Source: Paludibacteraceae bacterium (GTDB taxonomy: Bacteria > Bacteroidota > Bacteroidia > Bacteroidales > Paludibacteraceae). Taken from it: DNA of 11,511 bases. A program made the position numbers and the translations under genes. A model generated the notes under the pieces. The model worked only from the letters and a program-made list of their open reading frames with translations. It searched no databases and had not been told where the DNA came from. The stretch lies in NCBI GenBank assembly GCA_017550055.1, contig JAFYMM010000208.1, positions 1 through 11,511 on the forward strand, read 5' to 3'. Shown piece after piece: positions 1 through 6,107 of the stretch (its first letter is position 1; each line of letters opens with the position of its first letter).

Positions 1-1
1 C

Positions 2-67
2 GCACTTGCACCTTATCTTACAGCAGAAGAAGCTGAGTGGCTCAAAGCAAAAACTGCTCAACTCTAA
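2..67 (+). CDS. C-terminal end of an aminopeptidase P-like (M24B) peptidase, partial
   Basis: The first 66 bases read as an open frame of 21 codons and a TAA stop, entering from the left edge. The visible residues (APYLTAEEAEWLKAKTAQL) resemble the extreme C-terminus of long bacterial aminopeptidase P proteins (Peptidase_M24_C), where a helix with a pattern like L-x-P-x-L-x-x-E-x-x-x-W-L-x-x-x-T closes the protein. That family removes N-terminal residues before proline using a two-metal centre, which lies outside this window. A rho-independent terminator follows 24 nt after the stop, so this gene ends its transcription unit. The identification rests on a short tail remembered from the family and is moderately sure; the reading frame itself is well supported. 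Confidence 0.6.
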   Translation, partial: ALAPYLTAEEAEWLKAKTAQL

Positions 68-90
68 ATATTAAGGGGACTTCTATAAAT

Positions 91-130
91 AAAGGCTGAC
101 TCGTTTTTAGGGTCAGCCTTATTTATTTTC
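91..130 (+). terminator. Rho-independent terminator after the aminopeptidase P-like gene
   Basis: A perfect 9-bp stem (AAGGCTGAC at 92-100 with GTCAGCCTT at 112-120) encloses an 11-nt loop and is followed by a T-rich tract (ATTTATTTTC). Its 7-bp core GGCTGAC/GTCAGCC is identical to that of the terminator after ald at 2335-2359. Confidence 0.85.
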
Positions 131-140
131 TAAATCAGAT

Positions 141-216
141 TGTCGCACAATAGACACTGTGAGTGTGTGTCGGTTTACTCCCCTTCGGGTCGTGAACCTA
201 CAGCTTCACTCAGCAT
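141..216. other. GC-richer spacer patch with short hairpins, function unknown
   Basis: Within an AT-rich spacer this stretch is visibly richer in G and C. It contains three small inverted repeats: GACAC/GTGTC (153-157 and 167-171), CCC-TTC-GGG (181-189) and GTGAA/TTCAC (192-196 and 205-209). A 13-codon minus-strand frame (175-216) crosses it but has no support as a gene. No tRNA fold and no RNA family that I know fits. It could be a small RNA, a relic of an extragenic repeat, or the 3' region of the minus-strand DUF4268 message. Confidence 0.25.
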
Positions 217-258
217 AAAAAATAAACTTTTTCTGTTTTCGTTCATTGTCTGTTTTCT

Positions 259-280
259 TGCTTGAAGGTTGCTTGAAGGT
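259..280. repeat. 11-bp tandem repeat, two perfect copies
   Basis: TGCTTGAAGGT occurs twice head to tail (259-269, 270-280). The same unit, in cyclic permutation and opposite orientation, is present as a tandem pair at 7137-7158. Just upstream, CTGTTTTC also occurs twice as a direct repeat (233-240, 250-257). This lies downstream of the minus-strand DUF4268 gene. Confidence 0.8.
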
Positions 281-337
281 ATTTAGAGGGTAAGGACAAA
301 AAACAAACAATGAGAGGGTGTATTCCAAAGGAAAAAA

Positions 338-796
338 CTACTCTAACGCTTGCTTAGCTTGGCTGAATATTCGCTCCAAACGCATCATATTACGCGCCAT
401 AAACGCATAAAACTTTTGCCAATCATCGCGACGATGAAAATCCATATCCTCAGACAACCTTATATATATGCGACAAACATCCTTACCTGTTTCCAATCTA
501 TAGAAAGGTTCATACACCACCTCCATAGCCTCAAACGCCTCTTCAAACAACAAACGGCAAGCCTTGAAATGCTCAAACAATTCAATTCTACGCTCATAAT
601 CTGTATGATTAATCTCCAATACCACAGCTACTTCATGCCGCTGCACATCAAATTTCAACTCCGTTCCTTTCAAACGAGTGTTATACAACATAAACTTCTG
701 TTTACGCTGAGCCAATCTCGGAATAGTATTACAATAATCGGCAAAGCCATTCCAAAAATCAGTCTTCAATTGCTTTAGTTCATCGCGTTTATACAT
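338..796 (-). CDS. DUF4268 domain protein
   Basis: The product is 152 residues and matches my recollection of the DUF4268 family: an N-terminal helix, the segment DFWNGFADYC with RKQKFMLYNT nearby, a beta strand with the conserved H-x-x-x-V-A-V-x-L-E-I pattern, and a C-terminal amphipathic helix carrying W-Q-K-F-Y-x-F. It has no signal peptide or membrane segment, so it is probably cytosolic. The family's biochemical role is unknown to me. The frame can be opened upstream to a TTG at 817, but that TTG lies inside the TAACTTTG promoter element at 815-822, so the first ATG (794-796) is chosen. The mRNA leader would then be only about 12-15 nt, with no Shine-Dalgarno. It is divergent from ald, and no clear terminator follows it. 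Confidence 0.8.
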   Translation of the reverse strand: MYKRDELKQLKTDFWNGFADYCNTIPRLAQRKQKFMLYNTRLKGTELKFDVQRHEVAVVLEINHTDYERRIELFEHFKACRLLFEEAFEAMEVVYEPFYRLETGKDVCRIYIRLSEDMDFHRRDDWQKFYAFMARNMMRLERIFSQAKQALE

Positions 797-814
797 ATTT
801 CTCGAAATTTTGTG

Positions 815-822
815 CAAAGTTA
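815..822 (-). promoter_or_regulatory. -7 element of the DUF4268 gene promoter
   Basis: On the minus strand the sequence reads TAACTTTG, an exact match to the Bacteroidetes -7 consensus TAnnTTTG, about 19 nt before the ATG at 796. No clear TTG box is seen at the -33 distance, so only half of the promoter is convincing. Confidence 0.6.
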
Positions 823-1028
823 GTTATTTTTTATGACTCTCACCACATAGAATAAAAACAAATTAAAATAAAAAAACGAAAAAAGCCACGTTTTGAAATC
901 AAGCAATATAAAAACAATATTTTTTAACATAAATTTGTAACACTAAAAATCAACAAATTACACAAAAAACAAAACAAAAAACAAGCATTTTGCTTTCAAA
1001 TTAATACATGTTGTAAAACATAAAAAAA
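823..1028. other. AT-rich divergent intergenic region
   Basis: Together with the ald promoter and leader this makes about 400 nt without a gene between the divergent DUF4268 and ald genes. It is dominated by A-tracts. It holds one isolated -7-like motif (TAAATTTG, 930-937, plus strand) with no suitably spaced TTG, and weak inverted repeats (AAGCA/TGCTT around 983-995, ATGTT/AACAT around 1008-1021). No coding frame or RNA fold can be supported here. Poly-A tracts of this kind may bend DNA or act as upstream promoter elements, but that is inference. Confidence 0.5.
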
Positions 1029-1045
1029 ATCAATTAATAATTGAT
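1029..1045. promoter_or_regulatory. 17-bp perfect palindrome over the ald -33 box, possible operator
   Basis: ATCAATTA-A-TAATTGAT is a perfect 8-1-8 inverted repeat whose right half contains the TTG (1041-1043) taken as the -33 element of ald. A dimeric regulator bound here would block the promoter. Alanine dehydrogenase genes are regulated by Lrp/AsnC-type proteins in other bacteria, but this palindrome does not obviously match a known Lrp site. Its low complexity means chance cannot be excluded. Confidence 0.35.
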
Positions 1046-1074
1046 ACAACCAAAAAAAAATTACACTACTTTTG
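1041..1074 (+). promoter_or_regulatory. Promoter of ald
   Basis: TTG (1041-1043) is followed after 23 nt by TACTTTTG (1067-1074), an exact TAnnTTTG match. The spacing is at the long end for this promoter class. Transcription would start near 1080-1082, giving a leader of roughly 117 nt before the ald ATG. A small hairpin (ATTAG/CTAAT, 1085-1100) would lie at the start of the message. Confidence 0.7.
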
Positions 1075-1197
1075 TACCGCAAAAATTAGACATAACTAAT
1101 GCCATAAAATTTGCATAAAAACACAAATAAATAATAACCAATCTGACAATAAGAGTTACCACTTAACCCACCATTGTCAACTAAAAAGTCTATTACT

Positions 1198-2310
1198 ATG
1201 ATTATCGGTATTCCAAAAGAAATCAAAAACAATGAAAATCGCGTGGGTGCTAACCCAGCTGCTGTTCGTGAATTGGTGAAACATGGTCACACTGTGTATG
1301 TACAAGCAACTGCTGGTATCGGCAGTGGTTATGCTGACGACGAATATGTCGCTGCAGGTGCAACAATTCTTCCTACAATCGAAGATGTGTATGCCATCGC
1401 TGAGATGATATATAAAGTAAAAGAACCTATTGCTTACGAATATCCACTTATTCGCAAAGGTCAATTATTGTTCACTTATTTCCACTTTGCTTGCGAAAAA
1501 GAATTGACTGAAGCAATGCTTAAACAAGGTGCTACTTGCTTGGCTTACGAAACAGTTGTGAAAGATGGTGTTCTCCCACTTCTTCAACCTATGTCGGAAG
1601 TAGCAGGTCGTATGGCTACTCAAGAAGGTGCTCGTTTCCTTGAAAAACCACAAGGCGGTAAAGGTATGTTGTTAGGTGGTGTACCAGGTGTACGTCCAGC
1701 TCGCGTTCTCGTGCTTGGTGGTGGTATCGTAGGTTACAATGCTGCTCTTATGGCTGCAGGTATGGGTGCTAACGTAACTATTACAGATATTTCTCTTCCA
1801 CGTCTTCGTCAATTGGAATATATGTTGCCTAAAAACGTGCGCACACTCTACTCTTCACAATACAACATCGAACAAGAATTGCCTCAAACAGACCTCGTTA
1901 TCGGTTCAGTTCTTATCCCTGGTGCTAAAGCTCCACATATCATTACTCGCGATATGTTGAAATTGATGCAACCTGGTTCTGTGATGGTTGACGTGGCTAT
2001 CGACCAAGGTGGTTGCTTCGAAACATCTCACCCTACAACTCACTCTGAACCTATTTTTGAAGTTGATGGTATCGTTCACTATTGTGTGGCTAACATCCCA
2101 GGTGCTGTGCCTATGACTTCAACAAATGCTCTTGGCAATGCTACTCTTCCTTATGCAGTTCGCCTTGCTAATATGGGTTGGAAAGAAGCTTGCCGTGCTG
2201 ATGCTGGTTTGGCTAAAGGTCTTAACGTAGTTGATGGCAAAATCTGCTTCAAAGCTGTAAGTGAAGCATTCGATATGCCTTATACTCCAGTTGAAGAAAT
2301 TTTGAAATAA
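1198..2310 (+). CDS. ald: Alanine dehydrogenase
   Basis: The enzyme interconverts L-alanine with pyruvate, ammonia and NADH, linking amino-acid and carbon metabolism in the cytosol. The 370-residue product is of normal family length and begins with the canonical MIIG-x-PKEIKNNE. Expected substrate and catalytic residues are present at family positions: R15, K75 (in KVKEP) and H96 (in FTYFHF). The NAD-binding Rossmann loop GGGIVG is at 174-179, with D197 ending the following strand. The VDVAIDQGG segment carries D269, equivalent to the catalytic Asp270 of characterised enzymes. The frame can be extended to a TTG at 1174, but the ATG at 1198 gives the exact family N-terminus. There is no Shine-Dalgarno. 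Codon use looks highly optimised and more GC-rich than in the neighbouring cluster, which suggests strong expression. The gene has its own promoter and terminator and is monocistronic. Confidence 0.97.
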   Translation: MIIGIPKEIKNNENRVGANPAAVRELVKHGHTVYVQATAGIGSGYADDEYVAAGATILPTIEDVYAIAEMIYKVKEPIAYEYPLIRKGQLLFTYFHFACEKELTEAMLKQGATCLAYETVVKDGVLPLLQPMSEVAGRMATQEGARFLEKPQGGKGMLLGGVPGVRPARVLVLGGGIVGYNAALMAAGMGANVTITDISLPRLRQLEYMLPKNVRTLYSSQYNIEQELPQTDLVIGSVLIPGAKAPHIITRDMLKLMQPGSVMVDVAIDQGGCFETSHPTTHSEPIFEVDGIVHYCVANIPGAVPMTSTNALGNATLPYAVRLANMGWKEACRADAGLAKGLNVVDGKICFKAVSEAFDMPYTPVEEILK

Positions 2311-2334
2311 AAAAAACAACACATACTAAAGAAG

Positions 2335-2366
2335 TAGGCTGACTAAAAAAGTCAGCCTATTTTCAT
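2335..2366 (+). terminator. Rho-independent terminator after ald
   Basis: A perfect 9-bp stem, TAGGCTGAC (2335-2343) and GTCAGCCTA (2351-2359), with a 7-nt A-rich loop, is followed by TTTTCATTT. It shares its core with the terminator at 91-130. Confidence 0.9.
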
Positions 2367-2385
2367 TTAAAAAACAATAAAACTA

Positions 2386-2415
2386 TTGCCAAATGAAGAT
2401 TTTGTTGTAACTTTG
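2386..2415 (+). promoter_or_regulatory. Promoter of the acyltransferase-queA cluster
   Basis: TTG (2386-2388) and TAACTTTG (2408-2415) are separated by exactly 19 nt, a near-consensus Bacteroidetes housekeeping promoter located just after the ald terminator. Transcription should begin around 2421-2423. That places the expected start of the full-length acyltransferase (about 2456) some 35 nt into the message, while the first ATG (2546) lies about 125 nt in. Confidence 0.75.
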
Positions 2416-2545
2416 TGGATTAAACAGAAAAATCTCGTGCCTAATATCTAAATATAGGGAAAATTATTTTAAACATGAATCAGCATACGTTGATGAAGGA
2501 TGCATAATTGGGGCAAGAACTAAAATTTGGCATTTCTCACACATT
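2411..2545 (+). other. In-frame coding extension of the acyltransferase lacking a start codon
   Basis: The acyltransferase frame stays open upstream to the stop at 2408-2410. From about 2462 it encodes sequence typical of the family N-terminus: NYFKHESAYVDEG, then IIG and TKIWHFSHIM leading directly into the annotated start. These are the first hexapeptide turns of the left-handed beta-helix. No in-frame ATG, GTG or TTG exists in this stretch. The AGG at 2456-2458 sits where related proteins, as I recall them, have their initiating methionine, so a T-to-G change of an ATG is one explanation. Initiation at ATA (2444) or a sequencing error are others. The nearby ATG at 2475 is out of frame and stops at 2507. 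Confidence 0.7.
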
Positions 2546-3034
2546 ATGTCAAATTGTATAATCGGCGAAGATTGCAATATTGGACAAAATGTTGTGATTT
2601 CGCCTGATGTAAAATTAGGACGAAATGTAAAAATACAAAATAATGTGAGTGTTTACACTGGCGTAATATGTGAAGATGATGTATTTCTCGGTCCATCAAT
2701 GGTATTCACAAATGTGATAAATCCTCGCAGTGCAGTGATACGCAAAAACGAATATAAACCAACCATACTTCGTCGTGGAGCGTCGATTGGGGCAAATGCA
2801 ACTATTATATGTGGCAACGAAATTGGTGAATATGCAATGATTGGGGCAGGTGCGGTAATAACCAAACCTGTGCCTGCATACGCATTGGTTGTGGGTAATC
2901 CTGCTCGCCAAATTGGTTGGGTAAGCGAATACGGGCATAGATTGAATTTTAATAACGAAGGATTGGCTACTTGTCCTGAAACTGGTGATGAATATAAATT
3001 AATAAATGGAACGGTAATAAAAAATAACGTATGA
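2546..3034 (+). CDS. Left-handed beta-helix (hexapeptide) acyltransferase, WbpD/WlbB/WxcM-like
   Basis: From its first ATG this is 162 residues, built of hexapeptide repeats (IIGEDCNIGQN, KLGRNVKIQ, ICEDDVFLG, SIGANATIICG, MIGAGAVIT) that coil into a left-handed beta-helix. It belongs to the group that transfers acetyl or acyl from CoA to nucleotide-activated amino sugars (WbpD/WlbB, FdtC/QdtC-like), used in surface polysaccharides. The segments DVFLGPSMVFTNVINPRSAV and VVGNPARQIGW and the C-terminal C143-P-E-T-G-D-E-Y are characteristic of the subgroup. The substrate cannot be deduced because no sugar-nucleotide genes are nearby. Translation from this ATG would lose the first turns encoded just upstream, so the true start is uncertain. 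Its TGA overlaps the next gene's ATG by 4 nt, indicating translational coupling. Confidence 0.85.
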   Translation: MSNCIIGEDCNIGQNVVISPDVKLGRNVKIQNNVSVYTGVICEDDVFLGPSMVFTNVINPRSAVIRKNEYKPTILRRGASIGANATIICGNEIGEYAMIGAGAVITKPVPAYALVVGNPARQIGWVSEYGHRLNFNNEGLATCPETGDEYKLINGTVIKNNV

Positions 3035-3753
3035 AAAATTATGAATTCACTATAGCTTTTGATGCAGATGATACACTTTGGGACAATGAGATATTCTTCA
3101 GGCAAAGTGAGCAAGAATTTTGCAAATTGATAAATGAATTCTCACCTGACCTAAAAGACGAAGAAATTATGCCCGTCCTATTCGATACAGAAGTAAGTAA
3201 TTTATCGGTTTATGGATTTGGGGTTAAAAGCTTCGTACTAAGTGCAATAGAAACTGCTGGAAAATTATTAAAAAATGATGTACCCTACCCTATAGTGAAA
3301 CGCATAACCGAAATAGGTCGTGAACAATTGATGCAACCAGTTACACTATTAGCTGATGTAGAAACAACACTTGCTGAATTGAAATCAGAAGACAAATATC
3401 GTCTCATAATAGTTACAAAAGGAGATTTGCTTGACCAAGAAAATAAAATAAAGCGTTCTGGATTAGCAAAATACTTCAACCGCACCATAGTTATGAGCGA
3501 CAAACAAGATAACGATTATATAAAAATAATAGCAGATTTGAAATGTGAACCCGAAAAACTAATTATGGTAGGAAATTCGTTTAAATCAGATATTCTACCT
3601 GTCATGAAATTAGGCGGCTACGGAATATACATTCCATATCATACAACTTGGGCTCATGAAGTAGTTGATACAATTAAACATGAAAGAATTGCTGAAATTG
3701 AAAAAATAAGCGAAATCCGACAAGCATTAAATAAATTAAAAATTGAAATATGA
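3031..3753 (+). CDS. HAD-superfamily hydrolase, probable phosphatase
   Basis: This 240-residue cytosolic protein has the haloacid dehalogenase motifs in order. Motif I is FDADDTLWD with nucleophile D11 and acid/base D13. A helical cap follows, roughly residues 20-100. Motif II is the threonine T129 in IIVTKGD. The motif III lysine is K139 or K141. Motif IV is VGNSFKSD ending at D187, with asparagine replacing the aspartate of the usual GDS. These fit a Mg-dependent phosphomonoesterase; the natural substrate is not predictable. The C-terminal IPYHTTWAHE stretch is, as I recall, shared by close relatives in many bacteria. The gene overlaps by 4 nt with both its upstream acyltransferase and its downstream lipoprotein, so it is firmly inside the operon. 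Confidence 0.88.
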   Translation: MKNYEFTIAFDADDTLWDNEIFFRQSEQEFCKLINEFSPDLKDEEIMPVLFDTEVSNLSVYGFGVKSFVLSAIETAGKLLKNDVPYPIVKRITEIGREQLMQPVTLLADVETTLAELKSEDKYRLIIVTKGDLLDQENKIKRSGLAKYFNRTIVMSDKQDNDYIKIIADLKCEPEKLIMVGNSFKSDILPVMKLGGYGIYIPYHTTWAHEVVDTIKHERIAEIEKISEIRQALNKLKIEI

Positions 3754-4049
3754 AAAAATATCTTTTTATAGTAATAATAGCAATAATTTTTGCATCATGC
3801 GGTAATAACAAAAAGTCCAATGAATTTATAGGCAGTTACACAAATGACACTATTACTTTTGTTTTCAAAGGAAAAGGGGTATGCGATGTTATTACAGCAG
3901 AACAAACTATGCAAAATTGCGATTACTCGTTAGATGTAGATATGAAAAATATCTGCGTAGTAGATGCTAATCAAAACATCTATCTATTTGAAATAAAAGA
4001 AGATTACATCATATCTAATATAGGCTCAACACTAAAAAAAATAAAATAA
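3750..4049 (+). CDS. Small putative lipoprotein, unrecognised
   Basis: A 99-residue protein with a lipoprotein signal: a lysine-containing N-terminus (MKKY), a hydrophobic stretch of isoleucine and valine (5-14), and a lipobox F-A-S-C ending at C17. The mature part is about 80 residues of alternating short beta-strand-like segments with two further cysteines (in GVCDV and NCDY) plus one in NICVVD. It suggests a small beta-rich envelope domain, but I recognise no family. The absence of D/E immediately after the cysteine (G-N-N-K-K) gives no clue to surface export. Its ATG overlaps the HAD stop by 4 nt and its TAA shares one base with the queA ATG, so it is almost certainly translated with both. 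Confidence 0.75.
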   Translation: MKKYLFIVIIAIIFASCGNNKKSNEFIGSYTNDTITFVFKGKGVCDVITAEQTMQNCDYSLDVDMKNICVVDANQNIYLFEIKEDYIISNIGSTLKKIK

Positions 4050-5269
4050 TGAATATAAAAGAAATACGCATAGAGGATTTTGACTATCCACTCCCAGATG
4101 AGCGTATAGCAAAATATCCATTGACAGAACGCGACCACTCGAATTTACTACATTGGCAAAACGGCAAAATCGAGCAATTGCATTTCTACGATTTGCCAGA
4201 TACGTTGACTCGCAATGATTTATTAGTATATAATAATACGAAAGTAATTCAAGCTCGCTTGCATTTCCAAAAAGAAACAGGTGCTATAATTGAAATTTTC
4301 TGTCTCGAACCGCACTCTCCTGCAGATTATAATCTTGTATTTCAAGAAAACAAAAGCTGTGTATGGAAATGCCTCGTAGGCAACTCAAAAAAATGGAAAG
4401 AGGGAGCTCTAAAACAAACAATGTATATCAAAGATATTTTATTCCAATTAGAAGCTACAAGAATAGAATCTGAGAATGAAGGAATGTCGCATCTTGTTCG
4501 CTTTGAATGGGACAATGAAGATATTTTATTTTCAGATATATTAGCTCATTTTGGAGAACTACCTATCCCTCCATATCTCAACAGAGCAACCGAAGAAAAA
4601 GACAAAGAAACATATCAAACAGTATATTCCAAAATAGATGGCTCTGTAGCTGCACCTACAGCTGGTCTACATTTCACGATGGATGTATTACGCCGATTAG
4701 CATTAAATGGTATTCGCGAAGATGAAATAACGCTACATGTTGGAGCAGGCACATTCCAACCCGTTAAATCAGAGGAAATAGGTGGCCACCCTATGCACAG
4801 AGAAATTATATCCATTGGCAAATCGACTATCGAAGATTTAATTGCATCTGAAGGTCATATTGTAGCAGTGGGTACTACATCGGTCCGAACCTTAGAAAGT
4901 TTATACTATTTAGGGTGTCGCATTGCCCTCAACCCTGATAACCCTGATTTAATGGTAGAACAATGGGAACCATACGAAAACAACTATACTCTTACAACTC
5001 AAGAAGCTCTACAAAATATTATTGACTATCTCAACCACAATCATTTATCAGCTCTTAATGCTGCAACCCGAATTATGATTGTGCCTTCGTTCCAATTCCG
5101 TATTGTAAACAAAATAATTACCAATTTCCACCAACCAAAGAGTACCCTGTTACTACTTATATCTGCTTTTGTGGGCATTGACCGTTGGCGCAAAATCTAT
5201 GACTTTGCAATGGAAAATGGATTTAGATTCTTATCATACGGAGATAGCTCATTATTAGAGAGAAATTAA
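4049..5269 (+). CDS. queA: S-adenosylmethionine:tRNA ribosyltransferase-isomerase (long Bacteroidetes form)
   Basis: QueA transfers and isomerises the ribosyl part of S-adenosylmethionine onto 7-aminomethyl-7-deazaguanine at position 34 of GUN-anticodon tRNAs, making epoxyqueuosine, the penultimate step of queuosine synthesis. Hallmarks are present: the N-terminal DFDYPLPDERIA, YNNTKVIQARL (residues 61-71), DGSVAAPTAGLHFT (197-210), LHVGAGTF (229-236), GTTSVRTLES (275-284), TNFHQPKST (358-366) and the terminal YGDSS (397-401). At 406 residues it is about 50-60 longer than proteobacterial QueA; much of the excess lies before the GSVAAPTAGLHF motif. This long form is what I recall as normal for Bacteroidetes. 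No other queuosine genes are in the window. The start is fixed by the 1-base overlap with the lipoprotein stop. Confidence 0.95.
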   Translation: MNIKEIRIEDFDYPLPDERIAKYPLTERDHSNLLHWQNGKIEQLHFYDLPDTLTRNDLLVYNNTKVIQARLHFQKETGAIIEIFCLEPHSPADYNLVFQENKSCVWKCLVGNSKKWKEGALKQTMYIKDILFQLEATRIESENEGMSHLVRFEWDNEDILFSDILAHFGELPIPPYLNRATEEKDKETYQTVYSKIDGSVAAPTAGLHFTMDVLRRLALNGIREDEITLHVGAGTFQPVKSEEIGGHPMHREIISIGKSTIEDLIASEGHIVAVGTTSVRTLESLYYLGCRIALNPDNPDLMVEQWEPYENNYTLTTQEALQNIIDYLNHNHLSALNAATRIMIVPSFQFRIVNKIITNFHQPKSTLLLLISAFVGIDRWRKIYDFAMENGFRFLSYGDSSLLERN

Positions 5270-5272
5270 AAT

Positions 5273-6070
5273 ATGAAATTTAAACTACTAATCATAGCAC
5301 TTATTGTTTCTGTCAACCTATTTTCGGCAGAAACAATTTGTCGTTCTAACAACCGATTTGCCATCAACATCGGCGAAATGGCAATAACCGACCATTATCT
5401 TAGTAATCAAGAATATAAAGGTTTATCGTTGGGGTTAGACATCAACCATACAAACTATTACAACAATACGAACAATCGCATTTCATGGCAAGTATATGAC
5501 CATTGGAGGTATGGACGATTGATAAATCCGTCATACACTGCTATGATTCAATATATTGGCGGAAATATAGGTTTTGCTTCTCACTATAATTGGCAACCTA
5601 TTAAAAATCTACACCTGATGGCTGGTAGTGCAATAGATATATATGGCGCACTAAAAATGCAATCTCGTAATGTCAATAACCCATATTCAGGAGACATTCA
5701 ACTAAATTTAATGGCTTCATTAGGTGCTCAATATCAACTATCTTTCCGCAAATGGGCTCTAACGTTCGACTATTGGGCTACTACTCCACTAATTGGTGGT
5801 ATGTTTGTACCTGAAATGGGACAATCGTATTACGAAATTTACCTCGGTTTACCAACATCTCTCAATGATGTTACTCATTTCACGTCATTTCATAATAGAC
5901 AAGGCGTAAAAGGCTTATTGTCTGTTAATTTCGTATTGCCAACTGTCACTTTATTTGTAGGTATGACACATAATCATCAATGGTGGCAAGCAAATCAAAC
6001 AAATTTTTATATTAAAGAATTATCTGGACAGATAGGGATTGCCCTAAATTTAGGAATAATAAAAAACTGA
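5273..6070 (+). CDS. Putative outer-membrane beta-barrel protein, DUF3316-like
   Basis: The 265-residue product starts with a clear signal peptide (residues 1-19, with a hydrophobic core of L, I and V and probable cleavage near FSA-ET). The rest is rich in aromatic residues and alternating strands typical of small outer-membrane barrels. Segments such as FALTFDYWATTPL-like strand (around 160-175), PEMGQSYYEIYLG (around 182-194) and a terminal strand of alternating hydrophobic residues resemble the Bacteroidetes DUF3316 family as I remember it; a profile search would settle this. Function is unknown. It begins 3 nt after queA and so is probably co-translated. There is no lipobox, unlike the genes on either side of this pair. 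Confidence 0.65.
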   Translation: MKFKLLIIALIVSVNLFSAETICRSNNRFAINIGEMAITDHYLSNQEYKGLSLGLDINHTNYYNNTNNRISWQVYDHWRYGRLINPSYTAMIQYIGGNIGFASHYNWQPIKNLHLMAGSAIDIYGALKMQSRNVNNPYSGDIQLNLMASLGAQYQLSFRKWALTFDYWATTPLIGGMFVPEMGQSYYEIYLGLPTSLNDVTHFTSFHNRQGVKGLLSVNFVLPTVTLFVGMTHNHQWWQANQTNFYIKELSGQIGIALNLGIIKN

Positions 6071-6107
6071 TACATAGGAAATTTACAATATGAATAAAAA
6101 TTAATCT

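Noticed and set aside
175..216. Minus-strand 13-codon frame starting MLSEAVG
   Set aside because: It is too short, has no promoter or conservation evidence, and could arise by chance in a GC-richer patch.
350..778. Plus-strand open frame of 142 codons opposite the DUF4268 gene
   Set aside because: It is the antisense shadow of a recognisable gene, with unnatural composition rich in I, T, H and L and no family.
797..817. Extension of the DUF4268 protein to a TTG at 817
   Set aside because: The TTG is part of the TAACTTTG promoter element, so it would lie upstream of the transcription start.
930..937. TAAATTTG as a second ald promoter
   Set aside because: There is no TTG at a workable distance and such motifs are expected by chance in AT-rich DNA; the site at 1041-1074 is better placed.
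1174..1197. Extension of alanine dehydrogenase to a TTG start at 1174
   Set aside because: The ATG at 1198 gives the exact family N-terminus (MIIG-x-PKEIKNNE) and family numbering of R15, K75 and H96; the extra eight residues are not conserved.
2475..2507. ATG at 2475 as start of the acyltransferase or a leader peptide
   Set aside because: It is out of frame with the acyltransferase and stops after ten codons; there is no sign of an attenuator function.
2653..3114. Minus-strand frames across the acyltransferase
   Set aside because: They are antisense to a clear hexapeptide-repeat protein and have no promoter or family.
4049..5269. QueA as a fusion or novel enzyme because of its extra length
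   Set aside because: The long form with the same motifs is, as far as I recall, normal for Bacteroidetes.
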